This document shows positions 5,281 through 11,468 of a stretch of 23,785 bases of DNA, piece by piece; the stretch's first letter is position 1, and the number at the start of each line of letters is the position of its first letter. The translations under genes were made by a program, and so were the position numbers. The notes below the pieces were generated by a model. The model did not search any database. It had not been told where the DNA came from and saw nothing but the letters and a program-made list of their open reading frames with translations. Source of the stretch: a virus; IMG/VR virus record IMGVR_UViG_3300018417_000945, positions 1-23,785 of that record, one strand, 5' to 3'.

Positions 5281-6160
5281 TCTGTTAAACGAAAATTGTT
5301 CGGGTTCGATCATCAATCTTATTCAGAGAGATGTCAACCCGACTGTTCTTCCGCAGATTAATTTCAACTCAGTTGAAGAAGAGTATATTAACATTCTAAT
5401 ACCTCATCTTTCACCTGATCAAGTTGATGCTAGTGACTTAGAAGGATATGATGCTATTGTATTCTTCAGTCACTGGCAACAACAGATGTACAACCTATTT
5501 CTTGATGTTCCCTATTCTAGCGGAATCGTAATGAAAAATGCCATTGATCTTATGCCTCTGGTTGAGAAACCCAGAAAAGGAGTAGGACTACTTTATGTTG
5601 GTGATATGGATAAAGGACTCGATATAGTCCTATCGGCATTCAAGAAACTGACTAAAAGAAAGTATACCGATGCACGATTAGTTGTCTGTGCCAGACCTAT
5701 AGCTGGTAGAGACGGCGATACCATGATAAAGGAACTTACGTCTAACCCTAAAATCAAATGGTATAAAAGCGTAGATGAAGAACTCTTAAACGGACTTTAT
5801 AATCAAAGCCATATATTTGTATATCCCACCAATTATCCAGAGGTATCTTATACACCTCTAATCAAAGCGATGTCATCTGGCTGTATGTGCATACATTCGT
5901 CTTATGGATCTTTACCTGAGACGGCACTTGATATGACTGCCATGTATGGTTATCACGAGGATAAAATGCAACACAGTATACATTTTACACGTGAACTTGA
6001 CAATGCCCTCAACATATATAATCATAGTGGACTTAGACGATCAATGATGCGAACACTCATAGATCAAAAGAAACTAGTCGATAGCATATATGATTGGAAA
6101 CAGCGATCCTACCAGTGGAACGAACTGCTAATAAATTTTGCAATCAAAAATAATGGTTGA
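5270..6160 (+). CDS. GT-B fold glycosyltransferase (family 1/4-like)
   Basis: A 296-residue protein. The N-terminal half has a Rossmann-type region with FFSHWQQQMY; the C-terminal half shows the donor-binding domain: LLYVGDMDKGLDIVLSAFKKL (105-127) and FVYPTNYPEVSYTPLIKAM (183-201). In the EX7E motif the first Glu is E191 but the second is Lys199. Small phage-type members often have this, so activity is plausible but not certain. At about 300 residues it is shorter than bacterial GT4 enzymes (350-400), mainly at the N-terminus. Its substrate may be phage DNA, a virion protein or the host surface. Its last codons contain the next promoter's -35 box. Confidence 0.8.
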   Translation: MPPNLLNENCSGSIINLIQRDVNPTVLPQINFNSVEEEYINILIPHLSPDQVDASDLEGYDAIVFFSHWQQQMYNLFLDVPYSSGIVMKNAIDLMPLVEKPRKGVGLLYVGDMDKGLDIVLSAFKKLTKRKYTDARLVVCARPIAGRDGDTMIKELTSNPKIKWYKSVDEELLNGLYNQSHIFVYPTNYPEVSYTPLIKAMSSGCMCIHSSYGSLPETALDMTAMYGYHEDKMQHSIHFTRELDNALNIYNHSGLRRSMMRTLIDQKKLVDSIYDWKQRSYQWNELLINFAIKNNG

Positions 6161-6185
6161 CAAATAAATCAGAGTGTGTTAATAT
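6157..6185 (+). promoter_or_regulatory. Sigma70-like promoter overlapping a stop codon
   Basis: TTGACA (6157-6162) and TAATAT (6180-6185) are separated by 17 bases. The -35 box contains the TGA stop of the glycosyltransferase. The upstream bases CAAAAATAATGG are the same as those before the promoter at 20347. Confidence 0.8.
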
Positions 6186-6210
6186 ACGTTATAACTTGAT
6201 GGAGTAGCAC

Positions 6211-7374
6211 ATGGCTAAAGCTAAAACAAAGACAAGATTGCCTCGCAGAGGTAAGACCCAACGTTCTATCGAAGAGGGTCATATTGGATATGAGACTACT
6301 GAGTGGTCTGATGTCCCGGCTGATGTTTATCAGAAGAAAATTACAGAGACGATGCGGCACTACGGATACTTCTATGAGAAGAAATCCTTTCAGTCTTGGA
6401 TGCTTGCTTGGATGAAAGAACACATGCCAGAAAGAGTTGAAGACTTCAAAGCCGCTGAAGCTTGGAGATGTACTTCAACGATGTCCAGCTTATGCAAGAT
6501 GGAACTTAATGGTTGCGTTCTGCCCGAGTCAAGTAAACAGTTTCAAATGAAACACGTTGAAGAGTTACTAGAGACTGGTAGAATAAATCGTGAAGCAAAC
6601 GTTAAGTTAGATGAAAATGATGAGCCAGTAAAGCCGGTAAAGCGTAAGACTCCTCAAGAACTACTCGCAGAAAAGACTGCCGAATTCGTAGGAGAGATCG
6701 AAGGGCGTGTTGATGAGTTTACGACAGGAGAACTCGACTCTAAGTGGTCTATCTATAATGAGATGAAGAAAGTCAACACTGCGGCTCAAACGGCTAGAGA
6801 TACTATCAAGTTCTATGAGCCCGTCAAAGAAGAAATGCGTGAGTTGATCGAAGACAAGACTGAGGACCTCGTTGAGGGATATAGTCACATGACAGTTCGC
6901 CAGCAAAAAGCCTTTTACAAGTTTATCTCTGATATCATCACGGACTGTGAGAAGTATATTGTCAGCAAGAAAGCGACCCGCAAGCCTCGTGCCAAAAAGC
7001 CAACGCCTGCGAGTAAGCAAGTTGCGAAGGTGCTATACCTCAAAGAATCGTCTGAATATAAGATTGCGAGTGTGCCGCCCGAACAAATTGTTGGAGCGCA
7101 AGGCATTTACCTCTTCAATACGAAGACACGTGTTATGAAGTATCTTGTATCTGATCGAAGAGACGGCTTTATAGTGAAAGGCAGTACGATTCATGGCTAT
7201 GATCTAGAAGCATCAATCAAAAAGATGCTGAGAAAGCCAGAGGCAATGATAGAGACTATTGGTAAGGCTACCAAAGCGAAAGCTTTTAAAGAGTTCAGAG
7301 CCTTAAAGACCAAAGAGTCCCAAACTGATGGACGTATCAATAGAGATACCGTCATCTTAAAGATAATCAAATGA
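6211..7374 (+). CDS. Conserved phage protein of unknown function, lysine-rich
   Basis: A 387-residue protein. Residues 1-20 are basic (KAKTKTRLPRRGKTQR). A helical block follows (about 30-100, with YGYFYEKKSFQSWMLAWMKEHMPE), then a long charged helix region (about 150-255), a basic linker with KKATRKPRAKKPTPASK (about 250-270), and a C-terminal beta-rich domain (YLKESSEYKIASVPPEQIVGA, YLFNTKTRVMKYL). No catalytic motif recognised. The basic start and linker suggest binding to DNA or RNA, by inference. It is the first gene after the promoter at 6157 and overlaps the next start by four bases (ATGA). Confidence 0.75.
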   Translation: MAKAKTKTRLPRRGKTQRSIEEGHIGYETTEWSDVPADVYQKKITETMRHYGYFYEKKSFQSWMLAWMKEHMPERVEDFKAAEAWRCTSTMSSLCKMELNGCVLPESSKQFQMKHVEELLETGRINREANVKLDENDEPVKPVKRKTPQELLAEKTAEFVGEIEGRVDEFTTGELDSKWSIYNEMKKVNTAAQTARDTIKFYEPVKEEMRELIEDKTEDLVEGYSHMTVRQQKAFYKFISDIITDCEKYIVSKKATRKPRAKKPTPASKQVAKVLYLKESSEYKIASVPPEQIVGAQGIYLFNTKTRVMKYLVSDRRDGFIVKGSTIHGYDLEASIKKMLRKPEAMIETIGKATKAKAFKEFRALKTKESQTDGRINRDTVILKIIK

Positions 7375-7730
7375 CGAATGTTATCGACTTTGCAAAATAT
7401 AAAGATAAGAGATCGGATGAAATATCTGATCTCCAAGATAACGTAACCGAACTCAATAAAAAGATTGCTATGAGATTTTCGATTGATGTTGCCCATGACG
7501 TAGTGTCGGCAATGTCAGAGTTGGGATTTGATGTCACTGAAAACTATGAAACTGTACTCGACATTATGGTATTGATAGAAACCATAAGAGCGTTGATACA
7601 TAGATCGATAGGAGAAGACTATCATTTCCAAGCTGTATCAGAGAGAGTGTTTGCTGATTCAGAAATGGATTGCGAGACTGCTTTATTTGAATTCCTGGAT
7701 GAGATGTCAGACGACCAGGATCCCGCTTAA
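7371..7730 (+). CDS. Hypothetical protein of marine T4-like phages
   Basis: A 119-residue, mostly helical, acidic protein. It starts MTNVIDFAKYKDK, a short motif often seen at the start of small phage proteins, and continues with a coiled stretch and the block DIMVLIETIRALIHRSIGEDYHFQAVSE, which I recall from marine phages. The C-terminus is strongly acidic (EFLDEMSDDQDPA). Its ATG overlaps the previous stop, so it is co-translated with the 387-residue protein and the two may work together. No function is known to me. A promoter follows directly. Confidence 0.7.
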   Translation: MTNVIDFAKYKDKRSDEISDLQDNVTELNKKIAMRFSIDVAHDVVSAMSELGFDVTENYETVLDIMVLIETIRALIHRSIGEDYHFQAVSERVFADSEMDCETALFEFLDEMSDDQDPA

Positions 7731-7737
7731 AATTTAC

Positions 7738-7766
7738 TTGACATACCTAATAGTTTGTGTTATATT
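7738..7766 (+). promoter_or_regulatory. Sigma70-like promoter of rnh
   Basis: TTGACA (7738-7743) and TATATT (7761-7766) with 17 bases between, in the 69-base gap before rnh. CTAATA (7747-7752) and TATTAG (7763-7768) form an inverted repeat that spans the spacer and -10 box. Confidence 0.85.
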
Positions 7767-7799
7767 AGTAATATCAATAATTCAAACTAGGAGAAAATT

Positions 7800-8654
7800 A
7801 TGATACTGGTTGATCTAAACCAAGTTATGATTTCCAACATGATGATGCAGATGGGAAATCACCAGAATGCTCAGATTGATGAGAATATGCTTAGACATAT
7901 GATCCTCAATTCTCTGAGATTTAATAGACAAAAGTTTCACCGAGAATTTGGTGAACTTATAATTTGTGCTGATGATAAGAATTACTGGAGACGGCAAGTA
8001 TATGCGTACTACAAAGCAAATCGTAGGAAAGCACGTACCGAGTCAGAACTAGATTGGAATACAATCTTTCAGGCACTCAATAAGATTCGTGATGAACTAA
8101 AAGAGTTCTTCCCTTATAGAGTAATTCAAATTGAAACTGCTGAAGCAGATGATATCATTGGTACGATTGTTCATAAAGAGGGCGAACAACTAAACACTGG
8201 AAGTAATCCTATCTTGATTTTATCAGGAGACAAAGATTACATTCAGTTGCACAAGTACGCCAACGTGAAGCAATATGACCCGACACGTAAGCGTTGGATC
8301 TCAAACTCTAATCCAGAAAAGTATCTACACGAACACATTATCAAAGGAGATTCTGGTGATGGTGTGCCAAACATCTTATCTCCAGATAATACCTTTGTTA
8401 TGAACATCAGACAACGCCCAATCACTAAGAAGAGATTGCTTGATTGGACTGATATAAATAATATGGATGATGAAGTAAAACGCAACTACTTGAGGAACAA
8501 GGCAGTGATTGATTTGGAAGAAGTTCCAGATAAAATCAAAGATCAAGTTCTAAAAGAATACTTGGCAGAAAATTCAAAAGATCGAAGCCAGTTGTTGAAC
8601 TACTTCATTAAAAATAAACTAAGAAACTTAATGGAAAGCATATCGGAGTTTTAA
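7800..8654 (+). CDS. rnh: T4-type RNase H / 5'-3' exonuclease (FEN1-like)
   Basis: A 284-residue protein with the whole acidic site of the 5'-nuclease family: Asp5 (ILVDLN), Asp58/59 (CADDKNYWRR), Glu115, Asp117 and Asp118 (TAEADDIIG), Asp144 and Asp146 (SGDKDYIQL), Asp184 and Asp187 (KGDSGDGVPN, the helix-hairpin-helix part). T4 RNase H is 305 residues with the same order. It removes RNA primers and flaps during lagging-strand synthesis. AGGAG stands before the ATG and a dedicated promoter at 7738 drives it. Two base pairs separate it from the next gene. No missing residue seen. Confidence 0.92.
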   Translation: MILVDLNQVMISNMMMQMGNHQNAQIDENMLRHMILNSLRFNRQKFHREFGELIICADDKNYWRRQVYAYYKANRRKARTESELDWNTIFQALNKIRDELKEFFPYRVIQIETAEADDIIGTIVHKEGEQLNTGSNPILILSGDKDYIQLHKYANVKQYDPTRKRWISNSNPEKYLHEHIIKGDSGDGVPNILSPDNTFVMNIRQRPITKKRLLDWTDINNMDDEVKRNYLRNKAVIDLEEVPDKIKDQVLKEYLAENSKDRSQLLNYFIKNKLRNLMESISEF

Positions 8655-8656
8655 AT

Positions 8657-9142
8657 ATGACTACACTATCATTAGCAGAAATTACTGCTGGAGTTTGCGA
8701 GTTGAAGGATACATCTGAACAAGTCGCATATTTACAAAAAAATAACAGTAAGGAGTTGCGAAACATCCTTATCTTAATGTATGACAATAAATGGAGTTTT
8801 TCAATTCCATCGTCTGCACCACCATATACGCCATCGGTTGTAAATGAATCGCATGGCATGTTATATCGTGAAGCAAGAAAATTAGCATACTTTGTCACTG
8901 AAATGAAAGAAGGAGAAAACCTTTCTCAAATTAAGAAAGAGTCCTTGTTCATTCAGATGCTTGAAACGGTAGACAAGGACGATGCAAAGCTACTTATTCA
9001 AATGCTAGAGAAGCGCCCATTTCCCGAGTTGACTGCTGATACAATCAACGAAGCTTTTGGCGAAATCATTAGCGATCCTGTGGATATGCCGCCTGCGAAA
9101 AAGAAGCGTGGACGCCCACCAAAGAAAAAAGTAGAAGAGTAA
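8657..9142 (+). CDS. Conserved phage protein (possibly DUF6433) with AT-hook-like tail
   Basis: A 161-residue protein. The block from about 30 to 90 (LRNILILMYDNKWSFSIPSSAPPYTPS, then YREARKLAYFV) and the later SLFIQMLETVDKDDAKLLIQML recall a family of marine T4-like phages that I believe is named DUF6433; the name is from memory. The C-terminus is KKKRGRPPKKK, an AT-hook-like core RGRP within lysines, which suggests DNA binding. It follows rnh by two bases, so it is probably co-expressed with replication functions. Exact role unknown. Confidence 0.7.
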   Translation: MTTLSLAEITAGVCELKDTSEQVAYLQKNNSKELRNILILMYDNKWSFSIPSSAPPYTPSVVNESHGMLYREARKLAYFVTEMKEGENLSQIKKESLFIQMLETVDKDDAKLLIQMLEKRPFPELTADTINEAFGEIISDPVDMPPAKKKRGRPPKKKVEE

Positions 9143-9183
9143 TTCACCCATAAAGTCACCAGAGTACAAGTGAGACATCACCA

Positions 9184-9348
9184 ATGGCTAAAGGTAAGAA
9201 GTTCCGTGAATGGATCGAAGAGGAGTCCTTAAAGGACGAAGACATGCGCTTTCGAAAGAAGGACTCCAAACGATACGACAAACGCAGAGCGAGTATTCAA
9301 AAGGCAAGACGCCAAAAGAATAAACAGAAAGAAAATTTTTTCAGTTAA
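9184..9348 (+). CDS. Small, very basic hypothetical protein
   Basis: A 54-residue ORF, MAKGKKFREWIEEESLKDED followed by a strongly basic helix (KKDSKRYDKRRASIQKARRQKN). The start MAKGKKFREW is a pattern known to me from marine phages. High charge suggests binding to nucleic acid or ribosome, but that is inference. No clear ribosome site: the bases GTGAGACATCACCA precede the ATG. It closes the unit that starts with rnh. Confidence 0.65.
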   Translation: MAKGKKFREWIEEESLKDEDMRFRKKDSKRYDKRRASIQKARRQKNKQKENFFS

Positions 9349-9362
9349 ATTTAAATAACCGC

Positions 9363-9391
9363 TTGACAATAGCATAAAAGTATGCTATATT
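9363..9391 (+). promoter_or_regulatory. Sigma70-like promoter with a palindrome in the spacer
   Basis: TTGACA (9363-9368) and TATATT (9386-9391) with a 17-base spacer, in a 66-base gap. The spacer holds AGCATA (9371-9376), four bases, then TATGCT (9381-9386), a perfect inverted repeat between the two boxes. Confidence 0.85.
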
Positions 9392-9414
9392 AACTATAGA
9401 AATGAGGTTATAAT

Positions 9415-10002
9415 ATGAAAAAAGATGAAAAAATTATTTTAGTTGACTGTGATGGAGTTCTGGTCGACTGGCTACATAGTTTTGCTATGTGGATGGAACA
9501 ACATGGATATAAGCAATTAGCTAGTCCAGATGAATGCTATGACATTCACACCACTTATGGAATTTCTAAAGAGAAGTCTAAAGAACTCGTTAAGTACTTC
9601 AATCAAAGTGCCACTATGTGTTGTCTACCTCCTCTAAGGGATTCTGTCAAATACGTTAAAAAGATCCATGAAGAACTTGGATACGTGTTTCATTGTATCA
9701 CTAGTCTTAGTCTTGATAGACATGCGGGTCAATTAAGGAAATTAAATCTTGAAAATTTGTTTGGTAAAACTGCATTCGATAAGTTGGTGTGCTTAGACAC
9801 TGGCGCTGATAAAGATGATGCACTGTTACCCTATCTAGATACTGGGTGTATGTGGGTTGAAGATAAGCCACAGAACGCAGAATTAGGTGCCAATATGGGT
9901 TTAAACGCTATACTGATGACCCATCCTTTCAGTAAAGACTACTCACATGAAGATGTAACTAAAGTAGACAACTGGAAAGAAATTTACGAAATGTTGGTCT
10001 GA
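9415..10002 (+). CDS. HAD-superfamily phosphatase, 5'(3')-nucleotidase-like
   Basis: A 195-residue protein. Motif I is DCDGVLVD with nucleophile Asp11 and Asp13; motif II is Thr96 in HCITSLS; motif IV is VEDKPQNAE (Glu149/Asp150), followed by GLNAILM as in NT5C-type nucleotidases. The region between motif I and II is a helical cap. Such enzymes remove phosphate from (deoxy)nucleoside monophosphates and can adjust nucleotide pools; the substrate here is not proven. It has its own promoter, GAGG before the ATG, and a terminator 45 bases after its stop, so it may form a single-gene unit. Confidence 0.82.
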   Translation: MKKDEKIILVDCDGVLVDWLHSFAMWMEQHGYKQLASPDECYDIHTTYGISKEKSKELVKYFNQSATMCCLPPLRDSVKYVKKIHEELGYVFHCITSLSLDRHAGQLRKLNLENLFGKTAFDKLVCLDTGADKDDALLPYLDTGCMWVEDKPQNAELGANMGLNAILMTHPFSKDYSHEDVTKVDNWKEIYEMLV

Positions 10003-10016
10003 GAGAGTGTTTGAAG

Positions 10017-10024
10017 TATAAATA
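10017..10024 (+). promoter_or_regulatory. T4-type late promoter box TATAAATA
   Basis: The exact octamer TATAAATA lies in the intergenic gap 10003-10092. In T4 this box is read by gp55 and gp33 with gp45. Transcripts would start near 10030-10032 and run into the hairpin at 10047 before the FmdB-like gene. Confidence 0.6.
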
Positions 10025-10046
10025 TTCATTAGATGGGTACACTATG

Positions 10047-10073
10047 AAGACAGCCATTGCTGTCTTTTCTTTT
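10047..10073 (+). terminator. Rho-independent terminator
   Basis: AAGACAGC (10047-10054), a CATT loop and GCTGTCTT (10059-10066) make a perfect 8-bp stem with a 4-base loop, followed at once by a T-rich run (TTTTCTTTT overlapping the stem end). It lies after the nucleotidase gene. It is the only clear terminator in the window. Confidence 0.85.
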
Positions 10074-10092
10074 AATAATACTGGAGCATTTA

Positions 10093-10329
10093 ATGCCTAT
10101 ATACACGTTTGAGAACACTGAAACGGGTGAGAATTTTGAGAAGATTATGAAGATGGATGAACGTGAAGTCTACCTCTCTACCAATCCCCATATCAGACAA
10201 ACAATTACCAAAGCACCTGCTCTTGGTGATCCACATCGTATGGGAGTAATCAAGACTCCTGATAGTTTTAACTCACTAATGAAGAACATTCATAAAAACA
10301 ATCCGGGGTCTAAAATTCAAACTAGATAA
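10093..10329 (+). CDS. FmdB-like small protein without zinc cysteines
   Basis: A 78-residue protein. The frame is open upstream, but that part covers the terminator and the ATG at 10093 has GGAG six bases before it. The start MPIYTFENTETGENFEKIMKMDEREVYL and NPHIRQTIT, then GDPHRMGVIKTPDSF, are the pattern of T4-like phage proteins labelled FmdB zinc-ribbon-like. Bacterial FmdB proteins have two CxxC pairs; this one has no cysteine at all, so it cannot hold zinc in that way. A regulatory role is often written for the family but is not shown by this sequence. It precedes phoH by 15 bases. Confidence 0.75.
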   Translation: MPIYTFENTETGENFEKIMKMDEREVYLSTNPHIRQTITKAPALGDPHRMGVIKTPDSFNSLMKNIHKNNPGSKIQTR

Positions 10330-10344
10330 CCATAAGGATGTTTC

Positions 10345-11100
10345 ATGCCTGCACAACAACAGCAACGATTAACAAAAAGGCAAAGAAGAGTACTCAGACA
10401 ACAAGGAATATTAGACCAAGATAACAATTTTTCAACAGGATTTACAGTCAGTAGTGACATTCAACCTATGACAGACAATCAAGGTCTGGCATTCAATTCT
10501 TGGGATGAAGGAGCAAATTTAATGCTTCATGGTATCGCAGGGACAGGTAAAACGTTTTTAGCACTATACTTCTCATTGACAGAAGTTATGGCAAAAAACA
10601 CACACTACAAAAAAGTCTTCATTATACGATCGGTTGTACCGACTAGAGATATAGGCTTCTTGCCTGGTTCTCAGAAAGACAAGATGAAAGTATACGAAGC
10701 TCCATATTACGATATTGCATCAAAGCTATTTAAGCGAGGCGATGCCTATGAGATCCTTAAGCAAAGAAATAACGTTGAATTCATATCAACATCATTCTTA
10801 CGAGGCTCTACCTTTGACGATTGTATTCTTGTAGTCGATGAAGTTCAAAATATGAGTGATCAAGAGTTGCATACAGTTATGACACGTGTTGGTGAAAATT
10901 GCAGAATTATTTTCTGTGGTGACGTAAAACAGGACGACCTTACTAGTGAACGCAAGAAAGAAATGTCAGGACTTAGATCCTTTATGGGAGTGATCAAAAA
11001 GATGAAAGAATTCGACTTCGTTGAATTTGAAGCATCCGACATTGTTCGAAGTAAACTTGTTAAGTCGTATATCATAGAACGAGATAGACAAGGACTATAA
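10345..11100 (+). CDS. phoH: PhoH-like ATPase
   Basis: A 251-residue protein. A basic, glutamine-rich start (QQQQRLTKRQRRVLRQQG) is followed by the P-loop GIAGTGKT (63-70), then IIRSVVPTRDIGFLPGSQKDK, the Walker B ILVVDEVQNM (161-170) and a sensor region IIFCGDVKQDD. These are the hallmarks of PhoH, a superfamily 1 helicase-like ATPase common in marine phages. Its role in phage infection is not settled; a link to phosphate stress or RNA metabolism has been proposed. AAGGA precedes the ATG. A TATAAATA box covers its stop codon, so the next genes can be driven apart from it. Confidence 0.95.
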   Translation: MPAQQQQRLTKRQRRVLRQQGILDQDNNFSTGFTVSSDIQPMTDNQGLAFNSWDEGANLMLHGIAGTGKTFLALYFSLTEVMAKNTHYKKVFIIRSVVPTRDIGFLPGSQKDKMKVYEAPYYDIASKLFKRGDAYEILKQRNNVEFISTSFLRGSTFDDCILVVDEVQNMSDQELHTVMTRVGENCRIIFCGDVKQDDLTSERKKEMSGLRSFMGVIKKMKEFDFVEFEASDIVRSKLVKSYIIERDRQGL

Positions 11101-11103
11101 ATA
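11096..11103 (+). promoter_or_regulatory. T4-type late promoter box TATAAATA
   Basis: The octamer TATAAATA spans the end of phoH (its TAA is at 11098-11100). It lies just before the small genes, the subtilase and PAAR, which are expected to be late. Transcripts would begin at about 11109-11111, leaving little or no leader for the ATG at 11109. Confidence 0.55.
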
Positions 11104-11108
11104 CTGTT

Positions 11109-11321
11109 ATGGAAAACTATAAACAAAAACTTAAAGAAATGACCGAACTCAATGCTGATGGCAATGAGAATCGAGGACGTGAGGGAGAAGAACTCATAGT
11201 TGAAGTTCGACCCGAATGCGTTGGAGAGTTAGGTCAGATGGGATGGGACTTTGGGGAAGATCAAGACTTCCCCAGTACCCGTGATCGTAAGTTAGAACGC
11301 AAACATATGTTGAGAGGGTAA
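11109..11321 (+). CDS. Small acidic hypothetical protein
   Basis: A 70-residue protein: a charged helix (ENYKQKLKEMTEL), a block LIVEVRPECVGELGQMGWDF and a charged tail ending RKLERKHMLRG. It contains one cysteine. No ribosome site is visible before the ATG at 11109, and with the late box so near, the first usable start could be lower (an in-frame ATG is at 11139). It has no recognised family. The next small gene starts two bases after its stop. Being first in the subtilase-PAAR unit, it could be a chaperone or regulator, but nothing shows this. Confidence 0.55.
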   Translation: MENYKQKLKEMTELNADGNENRGREGEELIVEVRPECVGELGQMGWDFGEDQDFPSTRDRKLERKHMLRG

Positions 11322-11322
11322 C

Positions 11323-11451
11323 ATGTCAGTAGAACAACCACGTATTAGGATTTTTCAATTAGCGAACGGAAAGCGTGTTGCACATCAATTTGTGCAATCT
11401 CAAGTCGATCAATTTTTATCGGATAATGCTGGATCAACTTTAGTTCGATAA
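11323..11451 (+). CDS. Tiny hypothetical protein
   Basis: A 42-residue ORF, MSVEQPRIRIFQLANGKRVAHQFVQSQVDQ ending STLVR. GAGAGGG ends about five bases before the ATG, a good ribosome site, and the ORF fits exactly between its neighbours, with 17 bases to the subtilase. The order of a beta-strand pair (RIRIFQLANGKRV) and a helix looks like a real small fold. No family recognised. Confidence 0.5.
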   Translation: MSVEQPRIRIFQLANGKRVAHQFVQSQVDQFLSDNAGSTLVR

Positions 11452-11468
11452 TATAGTGGAAAGATGCG

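Noticed and set aside
8453-8460. TATAAATA octamer inside rnh
   Set aside because: It encodes part of DINN in a conserved gene and no late gene start follows nearby, so I take it as chance.
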